From Phycisphaerae bacterium (lineage in GTDB: Bacteria; Planctomycetota; Phycisphaerae; FEN-1346; JAACEH01), in contig JAAYDY010000117.1 of assembly GCA_012729015.1 (NCBI GenBank), positions 1-60,929 on the forward strand: 60,929 bases of DNA, written 5' to 3'. Below are positions 1 to 8,336 of the stretch, in pieces. Each line of letters begins with the position of its first letter. Position 1 is the stretch's first letter. The position numbers were made by a program, and so were the translations under genes. The notes beneath the pieces were generated by a model, which ran no database searches, was not told where the DNA came from, and worked only from the letters and a program-made list of their open reading frames with translations.

Positions 1-116
1 AGGCGGGGCTCCTCGCGGGGCCCCGCCTCCAAGGTCGAGTCCTCAAGGAACACCCCTCGTGGACTCGCCTCCTTCGCCCGGCCGATGTCCACGCAACATC
101 GGCCGGGTCTTTTTCT
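1..116 (+). terminator. three-hairpin 3' element ending in an intrinsic terminator
   Basis: Three hairpins follow one another: 1-9 with 20-28, CGAGTCC at 36-42 with GGACTCG at 61-67, and a 12-bp perfect stem at 77-88 / 96-107 with a 7-nt loop followed by TCTTTTTCT. The last is a textbook rho-independent terminator. The same order of hairpins, with a nearly identical last stem, lies after the PEP-CTERM gene ending at 7804, so a PEP-CTERM gene probably ends just left of the window. That upstream gene is inference. Confidence 0.8.
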
Positions 117-249
117 GCGCGTGTCGCGACCTTCGGATCGCGAAGGGCGCAGGGTAGCGCTTGAGCAGCTCTCCGCGTGGCTGCAAGCAGCCACCCTACT
201 GTTACGCTTGGAGCCCCTTGGGTCTCATGGCCGCGCTTGTCGCGGGCCT

Positions 250-1386
250 TCAACAGTTTGGCAGGCCGATGCTGTCGGTCATGTCAATCGTCAGCGGCAC
301 GCGGATGGTCTGGACCTCGGTCGAGCCGGCAACCATCTGGTCGAGTGTTTCCAGGATGCACTGCGCCGTGCGCTGCGGGTCGATGTGGATGCTCGTCAGT
401 GGCGGCCGGTCGGCCGAGCGCGGCATGTTGATCGCGGGCTCGAATGTGGCCAGACTGATGTCGCCGGGAACTGCGAGCCGCGAGAACTCCTCATCGGCCA
501 GGAACCGCCGGGCCAGGGGATTGTTGCCGAAGACGATCACCGTCGGCCGCTCCGAACTGCGCAGCAGACGGCGGAACATTCCCTCGTAGATGCCGGGATC
601 GTAGTCCCACGGCACATACACCGGCAGCACGCAGTGCTCCATCAGGCCCAGTTCCGCCAGGGCGTCGGTCCACCCCACCGCGCGGCCGCGACCCTTGACC
701 GGATGCGGGTTCACCTCGGAGTGCGTGTCGTACGACCCCACCAGACAGAGGTTGCGGTGTCCCAGCTCGGCCAGCCGCTGCACTAGCCGCCGGCTCGTGC
801 CATAGTCGTCCAGCGTGACCGTCGGAAGCTCATAGCCGGGAATCCGGCGGTTGAACACGAGCAAGGGGAAGCCGCTCTCATGGAAGGGGATGATCGAAGC
901 CATGTACTCGGCGGTGAAGGCGACGAACACGGCGGCATCGTACGCGCCGCTGATGACGCGCTGCGCTGTCTCGGCCTGTTGCCCCATGGGCAGCGGGACA
1001 ACGACCACCGATTGCGACCGCCGCGACGCTTCCTGCTGGATGCTCGCCACCAGGGTGCCGTAGAACGCGTTGCGTTGAGGAGGGTTCCAGAACTCGGTGA
1101 TCAGGATCGCCAATCGCCGGTCCGACCGCGGCATGCGCTGGACCAGCAGGCCGCGGGCTCGCCCACGAACGCCCTCAGGCACCATCGTCGGGCGACGCGG
1201 CTCCGTGGCAAGCAGCCCCGACTGGGCCAGACGGTGCGTGGCGGCCATGACCGTGTGAAACGAAACGCCAAACTCCGCTGCCAGATGACGGCACGAAGGC
1301 AACGCCGAGCCTTCCGGCCAGCGTCCCTCGGCCAACCCGCGCAGAATCCGCTCTGCAATCCGTCCTACCAGTTCAGGTCGGCCCAC
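250..1386 (-). CDS. GntR/LacI-type transcriptional regulator
   Basis: This 378-residue protein has an N-terminal winged helix-turn-helix of the GntR kind (about residues 5-72, with the pattern PSCRHLAAEFGVSFHTV) joined to a LacI/GalR-type periplasmic-binding-like sensor domain (about 90-375; LVFNRRIPG, ELGHRNLCLVG and a C-terminal IRVPLTIDMTDSIG). Such hybrids, like AraR of Bacillus, usually bind a sugar and release DNA. The GTG at 1386 is chosen because AGGAGG lies 7 nt upstream (1394-1399); the frame is open further upstream without a good ribosome site. It has its own promoter and is divergent from the exported-protein gene at 1790. Two more regulators of this type occur in the window. The ligand is unknown. 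Confidence 0.85.
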   Translation of the reverse strand: MGRPELVGRIAERILRGLAEGRWPEGSALPSCRHLAAEFGVSFHTVMAATHRLAQSGLLATEPRRPTMVPEGVRGRARGLLVQRMPRSDRRLAILITEFWNPPQRNAFYGTLVASIQQEASRRSQSVVVVPLPMGQQAETAQRVISGAYDAAVFVAFTAEYMASIIPFHESGFPLLVFNRRIPGYELPTVTLDDYGTSRRLVQRLAELGHRNLCLVGSYDTHSEVNPHPVKGRGRAVGWTDALAELGLMEHCVLPVYVPWDYDPGIYEGMFRRLLRSSERPTVIVFGNNPLARRFLADEEFSRLAVPGDISLATFEPAINMPRSADRPPLTSIHIDPQRTAQCILETLDQMVAGSTEVQTIRVPLTIDMTDSIGLPNC

Positions 1387-1424
1387 CAGAACGCCTCCTA
1401 AGGCCAGCGGCGACGCTGTGCGAT

Positions 1425-1450
1425 TGATATAATAACCTGATAGATAAACC
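1425..1450. promoter_or_regulatory. tandem 13-bp direct repeat, candidate operator
   Basis: TGATATAATAACC (1425-1437) is followed directly by TGATAGATAAACC (1438-1450), identical at 10 of 13 positions. The pair covers the -10 box and spacer of the promoter of the regulator that starts at 1386, the position expected for an autoregulatory operator. Binding by that regulator is inference. Confidence 0.45.
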
Positions 1451-1457
1451 ACGTCAA
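1429..1457 (-). promoter_or_regulatory. sigma70-type promoter of the regulator gene
   Basis: Read on the minus strand, -35 TTGACG (1457-1452), a 17-bp spacer and -10 TATTAT (1434-1429) form a good housekeeping promoter about 40 nt upstream of the GTG at 1386. Confidence 0.6.
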
Positions 1458-1789
1458 TTGGTCGTTGGGATTTCTTCCGTCCAGCCCCGGCCCGACCCCA
1501 GAGCCGCGCCGCCAAACCCTCGGCACGCACGTAACACATTGTAGGGCAACATCCTGGAATCGTTCTGAGGATCGGCCGACACCTTGCGACGACCCCAGGC
1601 CACGCCGCTCGCGAATCGTTTTGCACGTGGGGTTAGACTGTATGGCGGATCGTGCCTCGTTGCTCCGGTGGAGCAGCCACGAACGCCGCGGCAAACGGGC
1701 GGCCGACTCGCACTGTCCATGCCAGCGAACGGCCGCTCTTGCAGGGTGCCGCCATCGTGGACCCACAAAACAGCAGGGGAGAAGGAAAG

Positions 1790-3391
1790 ATGAGAAGGCG
1801 AGCGACATTTCTGGGGGCAGTCGTAGCGGCCGTGGTTCTGGCGTCCTCCGTCGCCAAGGCCGAGGACCGGCAATTGGCCAGTGGCCCGTATGAAGGGCAG
1901 GGGCCCAAGGTCTTCACCGCGGCCAACGCTCCGGCCACGCCGAAGCTGGAAGACCTGCCGCGGCAGAAGAGCGTATCCCAGTACGGTATCACGTGGACGT
2001 TCGAGACCGAGATGCCCGTCGGTCGCTTCATCACCGGCGACTGGTATGTGGTCGGACCGGCGAAGGTGGTGGCAATCGACCCTAAGCCGCTGGTCGGCGC
2101 CGACGAGGTCGGCGACGCCTTCACCGAGTACGAGGCCAAGCATTCCCGGGAAGTTGTCGTGCGAAACGGTTCTGTCCTGAACCCCAAGCTCGCCGGCATT
2201 GACCAAGGGGCGGCCCCGTTCGACAGCCGCCTGCCGTACCATGTCTGCAAGCTCGACCAGCTGGCCCGGCCGCCGGTCGAAATGAAACCCGGCGACGCGC
2301 TCTACTCCACCATCAGCAAGGCCAACGAAGACGTGACGATGGCCAAGCTCGGGGATCCCCACATCCGCGTCATCAAGACCGGGGCGATCCTGACCTGCGT
2401 GGCCGCGCCGCTGCCAGCCGACGCCTTCCGGCCGGCCCTGCATGACCGCGAGCAGACGATCTTCCTGTCGCGAAACATTCGCCGCGAGCTCATGTACGCC
2501 CTGCCGCTGACCAAGGCGCTGCCGCAGGCCGGCACCACACCCAAGGTCAAGTCGTGGGACGAAGCCCTGGACCGCTGGGCCCGGATTTTCCAGCGGCCGT
2601 GGGTCGATTTCGACCAGTGGGGCTGGGTCAATCCCGAGGACAACATGCCCGAGTACGGCCAGTGGGTGACGCACGCCACGGCCATCGCCGCCCTGATGCT
2701 TCACCTGGACATTCCCGCCGAGGCCAAAGAGAAGATCCTCGTCGGCTACCTCCAGTACGGCATCGATCTCTGGGGGCAGATCAGGGCAGGGAGGGCCTTT
2801 CTGGGCCACGGCGGCTACGGCCAGGGCCGCAAGTGGCCCATACTCTTCGCCGGCCTCCTCTTCGGCGACGAAAGGATGCAGAATCCCGAGAAGCATTGCC
2901 CCAACGTCACCTTCGGCGAGGACATGCAGACGTACGACGGAAAGAGCTTCTGGGGCCACGACGTCGTCTTCCTCAGCCATCCCATCCGTATCAAGCAAGG
3001 CTCCATGAAGGTCAGCGCCGACACCGAGGCGCCCGAAGAGTGGAACGCCATGGGCAACGAAGGTTACCGCCGGTGCTGCACCAGCGTCAACTGGCCCGGC
3101 CACGCCCTGTCGGCCATGATGTTCCGGGCCGAATCCCTCTGGAACCACGACCCCTATTTCCGCTACGTGGACCGATGGATGACGGAGGATCACATCGCCC
3201 AGCTCACGCGCATCATCGAAGGGCTCCAGAAGAACACCAAGATCGAGAAGAAGATCATCGACAGCTTCATCAAGAACTTCCAGAAGGACATCGACCGCTA
3301 CAAAGGCCCCGGCTATCGCCGCACCGACGAGTTCCAGCAGGAGATGTGGAATACGTATCGCAACAACCTGCCGCCGGCCAAGGGCAAGTGA
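1790..3391 (+). CDS. exported protein of unknown function, toroid-like
   Basis: This 533-residue protein begins with a signal peptide (MRRRATFLGAVVAAVVLASS, cut near AKA-ED), so it is exported. The ATG at 1790 is preceded by a GGAGAAGGA-type ribosome site. The body is helix-rich from about residue 230 on, with repeated aromatic and His/Trp-containing helices (GQWVTHATAIAALMLHLDIP, YGIDLWGQ, HGGYGQGRKWPILF) that resemble the alpha/alpha toroid of polysaccharide lyases and glycosidases. I do not recognise a named family and no catalytic residue can be assigned. It is followed after 90 bp by a beta-helix protein, and both lie between two sugar-type regulators, which suggests a role in carbohydrate breakdown. 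Confidence 0.7.
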   Translation: MRRRATFLGAVVAAVVLASSVAKAEDRQLASGPYEGQGPKVFTAANAPATPKLEDLPRQKSVSQYGITWTFETEMPVGRFITGDWYVVGPAKVVAIDPKPLVGADEVGDAFTEYEAKHSREVVVRNGSVLNPKLAGIDQGAAPFDSRLPYHVCKLDQLARPPVEMKPGDALYSTISKANEDVTMAKLGDPHIRVIKTGAILTCVAAPLPADAFRPALHDREQTIFLSRNIRRELMYALPLTKALPQAGTTPKVKSWDEALDRWARIFQRPWVDFDQWGWVNPEDNMPEYGQWVTHATAIAALMLHLDIPAEAKEKILVGYLQYGIDLWGQIRAGRAFLGHGGYGQGRKWPILFAGLLFGDERMQNPEKHCPNVTFGEDMQTYDGKSFWGHDVVFLSHPIRIKQGSMKVSADTEAPEEWNAMGNEGYRRCCTSVNWPGHALSAMMFRAESLWNHDPYFRYVDRWMTEDHIAQLTRIIEGLQKNTKIEKKIIDSFIKNFQKDIDRYKGPGYRRTDEFQQEMWNTYRNNLPPAKGK

Positions 3392-3481
3392 TGTGCGGCC
3401 AACCCGGCCGCTGTTGCCGGATGTGGCAGCATGTGTGAAGAGTCAGTGACAAAGAACAGGCCACAAGAAGGAGAGATGCTG

Positions 3482-5041
3482 ATGAAGTGCCTGACGACTG
3501 TGTTGCTTCTACTTGCAGGGTTGCTGATGCCATGCAGCCTGACCCATGCCGCCGAGTATGCCGTGACGCCCACGGCGTCCGACGCCGCCGACGAGAATCC
3601 CGGCACGGCGGCCAAACCGCTGAAGACTCTGGCCAGGGCCCTGGCCCTCGCCAAAGCGGGGGACACCATCGTGTTGGGCGAAGGGCAGTATCCAGCCACA
3701 ACGATCAAGGGCGTCTTCAATCCGCCATTGACGATCTGCGCCGCCAAGGGCGCCCAACCGGCGTTCGTCAACGGCCTGCTGGTCCAGAACACCACCGGAC
3801 TTCGCCTGTCGGGCGCCAGGTTCACATGGATTCCCGCCGACAAGCCGAACGGACGCATGACGCAGTTCATCCGCATCGCCAGCTGCAAGGACGTCGAACT
3901 GGCCGACTGCGAGATCGTGGACGACCCGGCGCTGACGTCCTGGATCGGCTGGGCCTGCGACATCACCGACTCCGACGGCATCACGGTGCGCGACTCGAAG
4001 GTGCATCACGTGCATTTCGGCGTCACGGCCACGATGTCCAGGAACATCATCTTCCGCAACCTCGACATCGGCCCGTGGACCCATGAGGACGGCATCCGCT
4101 TGACAGAGTGCGAAGGGCCGGTTCTGGTCGAAGGCTGTCACATGACGAACGCCTTCGTGTCCGGGACCAAGGGAGGGCACACCGACGGCATGCAGGTGGT
4201 CTTCTGGACCGACAACCTGACGGTCCGCAACTGCCACATCCACGGCGTGGCGCACGGGTTCGGCGCCTACCACTGCGCCGACCCCAACGCCAAGATCAAC
4301 AAGCCCCGACGAACCAACTGGCGATTCGAGGGCAACCTCGTCTACGACATCTATACCCCCAACGCCATCACCATTGTCGAGACCGACGGCGTCGTCTTTG
4401 TCAACAACACGATGCCGCAGAACTGCGTCAACCTGGACAAGTGCACCGACGTGGTGGTCAAGAACAACATCTTCGGCAGTGGCGACATCCGCAATGACGC
4501 CCCGGTCCAGTCGGACTACAACCTCTGGGTGACCGGCGGCCTGAAGGTCCAGGGGCAGCATGACCTTCGCGGTGCCGATCCGAGATTCGTGAACGCCCCG
4601 CTGGCCTGGTTCAAGACCGATCACCGGTTCAAGAAGGACGTGACGCGAACCAAGCTATTCTCCAGTGCGATGAAAGGTCGCATCGCCGTCGGCGACAAGG
4701 TCGAGGTCCACAACACCGACGGCGGCGGCAGCGACGGAAAGCTGCGCACCGTGACGGCTGTCGGCGACTCCTGGATCGAGGTGGCCCCGCCGTTGGGCGG
4801 CGACCCGGATCCGCTCTTCGGCGTCATCGTCTTCAAGTGGCCCGACGGGCACACCAACTTCACGCCCGACTACCGGCTTCGGGCCGACAGTCCGGCCATT
4901 GACTCGGCCGACAGTGGCGTCGGACGCGGCAAGGACGCCGATGGTCACGAGGCCGTGGACGTGCCCGGCACCCCGAATTCCGGCGCCGGGCCGGTCAAGT
5001 ACCTGGACCGCGGCGCGTTCGAGTGTGTGCCTCCGAGGTAG
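3482..5041 (+). CDS. secreted right-handed beta-helix protein
   Basis: This 519-residue protein starts with a signal peptide (MKCLTTVLLLLAGLLMPCSL, cut near THAA). The ATG at 3482 is chosen over those at 3431 and 3476 because AAGGAG lies 8 nt upstream. The N-terminus has the TPTASDAADENPGTAAKPLK pattern typical of DUF1565-type beta-helix proteins, then parallel beta-helix coils (residues about 100-350) with repeated NN and DG turns such as VVKNNIF. The C-terminal part ends with the common SPAIDSADSG motif. Such proteins are often polysaccharide lyases or carbohydrate-binding surface proteins; no catalytic residues were identified. It lies between the exported protein at 1790 and a GntR/LacI regulator at 5149, probably in one transcription unit. 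Confidence 0.8.
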   Translation: MKCLTTVLLLLAGLLMPCSLTHAAEYAVTPTASDAADENPGTAAKPLKTLARALALAKAGDTIVLGEGQYPATTIKGVFNPPLTICAAKGAQPAFVNGLLVQNTTGLRLSGARFTWIPADKPNGRMTQFIRIASCKDVELADCEIVDDPALTSWIGWACDITDSDGITVRDSKVHHVHFGVTATMSRNIIFRNLDIGPWTHEDGIRLTECEGPVLVEGCHMTNAFVSGTKGGHTDGMQVVFWTDNLTVRNCHIHGVAHGFGAYHCADPNAKINKPRRTNWRFEGNLVYDIYTPNAITIVETDGVVFVNNTMPQNCVNLDKCTDVVVKNNIFGSGDIRNDAPVQSDYNLWVTGGLKVQGQHDLRGADPRFVNAPLAWFKTDHRFKKDVTRTKLFSSAMKGRIAVGDKVEVHNTDGGGSDGKLRTVTAVGDSWIEVAPPLGGDPDPLFGVIVFKWPDGHTNFTPDYRLRADSPAIDSADSGVGRGKDADGHEAVDVPGTPNSGAGPVKYLDRGAFECVPPR

Positions 5042-5148
5042 CTATCCGGCTTCCGCACGGCGGCGGCCGGTCGTCGTCGCCGTGCGGGGCATCTGTATCA
5101 CGTCGTCTGTCGTGCGGCTCACGACTGGTTCACACGAGGTTCCCTGTC

Positions 5149-6339
5149 ATGCCCGCTCCGCGTCTCTGTGAGCAACTGCTGATCGTCCTGGCCCGCGACA
5201 TCGTCAACGGTCGCTGGACCGCGGACGAGTCGCTGCCGACGACGCGGCAACTGGCGCGCGAGCTTGGCGTGTCGCAGCCGACGGCCATGAAGCTGACGCG
5301 GTTGCTGGCCCGTCACGGTCTTGTCCAGATTCATGCCGGCCGGTCGGCCACCGTCGCGCCCGAGGCCGCCAAGCGGGCCGCCGACCTCCTGCGACGCCGC
5401 GAAGCGGCAGCACCGCTGCCGACCGTGTCGCGACCCGCCGACGGCCCAGCCAGAGTGGCGCTGCTCGTCCCCGAGGTGGATTGGCCGCTCACGAGCCCGG
5501 CCCTGGTCTCACTCCATGACCATCTGCGACGCATCGAGAACCAGGCGGGGCTGCACTTCGAGGCCGTCGCCTGGCCCGTCGCGGGCCAGCAGCGCGTGGC
5601 ACTTTCGCTGCCGGCCAAAGGCTATGCCGCTGCGGTCTGCCTGAGCCTGCGCGGAGTCTACCTGGCCGGCGTGGCCACCCTTCAGCAGCACGATTACCCC
5701 GTTCTTGTGGTCAACCGGCAGTTTGAAATCCCCGGCCTGGCCACTGTCACCAGCGACGACTACCGCCCCGTGCGCGAGGTGGCCATGCGGCTGATACGCA
5801 TGGGGCACCGGAATATGAGCATGGTCGCCGACCTGCTCCCGACGACTCAGAGCAACGTTCACGAGGCCATCCGCGGATGGCTCGACGCCCTGGACGGGGC
5901 AGGCATCCTCCAGGAATGCCCGATGCCGGTCTATATCATGCCGGACGTGCCGCTCCTGCGAGAGAGCCGCTGCGTGTTCGAGGCGCTGCTGTGCCGTCCC
6001 GACCGCCCGACGGCCCTGTTCTTCTATTGGCCAGTCTGGGCGGACGTGATTCTGCGGGATCCCCGGTTCGCGGACCTGCGGGTCCCGGAGGACGTCAGCC
6101 TGGTGCTCGGCATGCCGGGCGAGCGGTTTCCCATTCCGCCGGGGTGTCCGCCGCTCTGTACGCTGGATTTCGACTATCGCCGCTATGCCGAGTGCATTGT
6201 CGAGGCAGTTCGCGACATGCTTCAGGGGCAACGCCTGGCGAAGCGGCTGACCGTGCCGCTCAAATGGAACTCGGCCGAAAGCATCGGCCCGCCGCCCCTG
6301 GAAGTCCGGGTGCCCGATGCAGCCGGATCGGTCGCCTGA
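5149..6339 (+). CDS. GntR/LacI-type transcriptional regulator
   Basis: This 396-residue protein has a GntR-like winged helix at residues 5-75 (LPTTRQLARELGVSQPTAMK) and a LacI-like sensor domain at about 100-380 (PVLVVNRQFEIPG, RMGHRNMSMV, TVPLKWNSAESIG). The ATG at 5149 has GAGG 9 nt upstream; longer in-frame starts lack this. It lies 107 bp downstream of the beta-helix gene on the same strand and 361 bp before a PEP-CTERM gene. Sequence pattern and length resemble the regulators at 250-1386 and 52690-53817, so the three are likely paralogues serving different secreted-protein modules. The effector is unknown but is most likely a sugar. Confidence 0.85.
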   Translation: MPAPRLCEQLLIVLARDIVNGRWTADESLPTTRQLARELGVSQPTAMKLTRLLARHGLVQIHAGRSATVAPEAAKRAADLLRRREAAAPLPTVSRPADGPARVALLVPEVDWPLTSPALVSLHDHLRRIENQAGLHFEAVAWPVAGQQRVALSLPAKGYAAAVCLSLRGVYLAGVATLQQHDYPVLVVNRQFEIPGLATVTSDDYRPVREVAMRLIRMGHRNMSMVADLLPTTQSNVHEAIRGWLDALDGAGILQECPMPVYIMPDVPLLRESRCVFEALLCRPDRPTALFFYWPVWADVILRDPRFADLRVPEDVSLVLGMPGERFPIPPGCPPLCTLDFDYRRYAECIVEAVRDMLQGQRLAKRLTVPLKWNSAESIGPPPLEVRVPDAAGSVA

Positions 6340-6700
6340 CAAGCCTTCCGCCCAAGTTGGCCGCCGATGTGCCGCACAGGGGCACACGACACTTGTGAGA
6401 AAAGATGTGGAGTTGCCATGCGGAGGCTGCACCGAGGAGTCGCAACGCGTTGTCGCACAGTGGGATGGGCCTTCGCATAGGGGCTTTCAACGCATCGAGC
6501 GGAGCGGCGGCCGGACGGTTGCCTCGACCTCTCGGTGAGTCATACTTACGGCGGGTCCGATCAGGGCCTCCGACAAACGACAATTCAGTGATCGCCATGG
6601 CGATATGTGCGGGCCGCACACTGGAATCGGCGTAGGTTCCCAAGGGCTCGTGCTTTGCGAGGGAGCTGTGGCCAGTTCATTTCAAGAAGGAGATTCGAGC
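6340..6700. other. intergenic region with two palindromes
   Basis: This 361-bp gap precedes the PEP-CTERM gene. It holds a perfect 10-bp palindrome CAACGCGTTG (6443-6452) and a perfect 14-bp palindrome ATCGCCATGGCGAT (6591-6604). Either could be an operator for the upstream regulator. No clear -35/-10 pair and no convincing small gene were found. Confidence 0.45.
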
Positions 6701-7804
6701 ATGACGCACTTGATGAAGGCATTGGGACTACTGGCGATGATCGCCACGACGGCCTCGGCGGTGGACTACAGTACGTCCACTGACATCACCACCGAAGTGA
6801 ACACCGGCAATGGCAAGGTCATGATCTACACCACGGGAGCCAGCGACGTTGTGGTTCAGGTGATCAATGACGGAGCCACCAAGGCCGGCGCCATCACCAA
6901 CACCACGGGCGTTTCTCAGATCGGCTACAGCACTCCCAACGGCACGGGCACATGCAGCCTGATCATCGACGGCGGTTCGGTGGGAACGGCTGCGCAGTAC
7001 GGCCAATGGTATGTTTCCGGTGGAAACTCTGACGGTGTGCTGGACATCCGCAACGGCGGATCGTTCTACGCCAGCACCCTCTACCTTGGCATGGGCCAGA
7101 CCGCGACGCCCGGCGACGCGTTTGTGTCGATCTCCGGCGGCAATCTGACGCTGACCAACGGCAACCTGTTCCTGGGGTACCGGTACGGCACCGTGGCGAG
7201 TTTCACGCAGACTGGCGGCAACGTGAGCGTGGGTTACGACACCACGATCGGCCACACGAGCACGTCCAGCACGGGAACGATGACGATCTCGGGCGGCACA
7301 TTCACGTCCAGGGCATTGCTGGTTGGCAGCGCGGCCTCGGTCGGCCGCCTGAACATCATCGGCGACGCTGCGACGGTCACCACGACGGAACGCGCCTTTG
7401 CCGTCTACGGCCAGAGCCAGTCCACCCTGGGCTTCACGCTGAACGGCACGACCGGCCGCGTCAGTTGCATCGACGCTTTTGAAGTGGCTTTGCTTGCAGG
7501 CGCCGTGGTGGACATGGACCTCAACGGGTTCCGCGAAGGCGCCGAGGGCGAGACGGTGGAGTGGGTGGTGGACCTGGTCAGGTTCCGCAACACCGATCCT
7601 GAGGCCGAGATCGCGATCGAACTGGATAATCTCGTCTTCTCGCCCGAGGACCAGGCTGCCTGGACATTCCGGGTCAGCGATGACGGCCAGACGCTTCAGG
7701 CCGTGACGATGGTCGCGGTTCCCGAGCCGGCCACGATGGCTCTGCTCGGTTTCGGCGTGGTCGGCCTGGTGGCCTCGCGCCGCCGTCGGAATCCGGCCGC
7801 CTGA
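6701..7804 (+). CDS. PEP-CTERM sorting-domain protein
   Basis: This 367-residue exported protein has a short signal peptide (MTHLMKALGLLAMIATTASA) and ends in a PEP-CTERM tail: VPEPATMALLGFG, a hydrophobic stretch, then an Arg cluster. The exosortase system recognises such tails and releases the protein outside the outer membrane or onto the surface; no exosortase gene lies in the window. The middle is Gly/Ser/Thr-rich with repeats of the SGGNLT/TQTGGNVS type, as in autotransporter-like beta-solenoids. Near the C-terminus is a module (LGFTLNG, SCIDAF, LNGF, TLQAV) shared with the proteins at 48503 and 54491. The ATG at 6701 has AAGAAGGAG about 8 nt upstream. The likely role is surface or matrix attachment; this is inference. 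Confidence 0.88.
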   Translation: MTHLMKALGLLAMIATTASAVDYSTSTDITTEVNTGNGKVMIYTTGASDVVVQVINDGATKAGAITNTTGVSQIGYSTPNGTGTCSLIIDGGSVGTAAQYGQWYVSGGNSDGVLDIRNGGSFYASTLYLGMGQTATPGDAFVSISGGNLTLTNGNLFLGYRYGTVASFTQTGGNVSVGYDTTIGHTSTSSTGTMTISGGTFTSRALLVGSAASVGRLNIIGDAATVTTTERAFAVYGQSQSTLGFTLNGTTGRVSCIDAFEVALLAGAVVDMDLNGFREGAEGETVEWVVDLVRFRNTDPEAEIAIELDNLVFSPEDQAAWTFRVSDDGQTLQAVTMVAVPEPATMALLGFGVVGLVASRRRRNPAA

Positions 7805-7833
7805 GCACCCGGTGCTTCTCTCATGTGAGCCGC

Positions 7834-7941
7834 AAGGGCGGGATCCTCGTCGGATTCCGCCCTTCAGGTTGAGTCCGCACCCTTCGGACTCAACGCCTTC
7901 TCCCGGCCGGTGTTCACGCACCATCGGCCGGGACGCTTTTT
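7834..7941 (+). terminator. three-hairpin 3' element of the PEP-CTERM gene
   Basis: Three hairpins in a row: AAGGGCGG (7834-7841) with CCGCCCTT (7857-7864); GTTGAGTCCG (7868-7877) with CGGACTCAAC (7885-7894); and an 11-bp stem at 7902-7912 / 7922-7932 with one G-T pair, followed by ACGCTTTTT. It matches the element at 1-116 in order and in the sequence of the last stem. Confidence 0.85.
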
Positions 7942-8004
7942 GCGCCGGCCTGCGGTGTTTCCATGGCACAACCGCAGCCCGCGTACGTGTCACCTTTGTG
8001 GACT

Positions 8005-8103
8005 GGCGACCCGTCTGGGAGCGCGGCCAACCGTAGGGGCGGCTCCCGAGCCGCCCTCCCAGTCGCCTGCCACTCGCGGGTCGCTCGCGAACGCCCCCTA
8101 CGG
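8005..8103. repeat. nested palindromic element, REP/MITE-like
   Basis: The stretch can fold in several nested ways: CCGTAGGGGCG (8031-8041) with CGCCCCCTACGG (8092-8103); a perfect 9-bp hairpin GGGCGGCTC (8037-8045) with GAGCCGCCC (8048-8056); and GGCGA (8005-8009) plus CTGGGAG (8015-8021) with CTCCCAG (8056-8062) plus TCGCC (8063-8067). A degenerate relative with the same CCCTCCCAGTCGCC core lies near 26820-26872. It has no coding potential and is likely a small dispersed repeat or a structured RNA. Confidence 0.5.
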
Positions 8104-8169
8104 CGCTGCCAGCCCCTGCCCAGAGACATGACAGGCCCCCCCGGAGCCCCGGCCCCGGCAACAAGCCTG

Positions 8170-8198
8170 TTGTCCTCCATCGAATCGGTCGCTAGAAT
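8170..8198 (+). promoter_or_regulatory. candidate promoter of the Tad operon
   Basis: TTGTCC (8170-8175), a 17-bp spacer and TAGAAT (8193-8198) fit a sigma70 promoter. The transcript would have a leader of about 130 nt before the ATG at 8337. Confidence 0.45.
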
Positions 8199-8230
8199 TG
8201 ACGTGGTGGACGGGGCAGGGGGGCGGGACT

Positions 8231-8260
8231 GGGGCCATGCCATGCGCTGAAACCGGCCCC
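8231..8260 (+). promoter_or_regulatory. hairpin in the Tad operon leader
   Basis: GGGGCC (8231-8236) pairs with GGCCCC (8255-8260) across an 18-nt loop and is followed by a T-rich stretch with a run of six T at 8278-8283. It could act as an attenuator or weak terminator ahead of the Tad operon. The T run starts about 18 nt after the stem, so this is uncertain. Confidence 0.3.
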
Positions 8261-8336
8261 GACGGATGTTTTATGCCTTTTTTGCGGCAATAGGACAGCC
8301 TGATCGGCGTTTAAGCGGTTGCAAAGCGAGGGACTT

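Larger units (their letters stand above)
1387..1789. other. divergent intergenic region
   Basis: This 403-bp gap separates the regulator gene (minus strand) from the exported-protein gene at 1790 (plus strand). It holds the minus-strand promoter with its tandem repeat, and a TAACACATTGT motif at 1532-1542 that recurs exactly at 54223-54233 upstream of a PEP-CTERM gene. No coding frame with its own ribosome site was seen, and no convincing plus-strand promoter. Confidence 0.5.

Noticed and set aside
1454..3193. A 579-codon minus-strand frame opposite the exported protein at 1790
   Set aside because: It has no ribosome site or family match, and the plus-strand protein has a clean signal peptide and ribosome site.
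8198..8203. TTGACG as a -35 box for the Tad operon
   Set aside because: No -10 box lies 16-18 bp downstream, where the sequence is a G-rich run. The TTGTCC/TAGAAT pair just upstream fits better.
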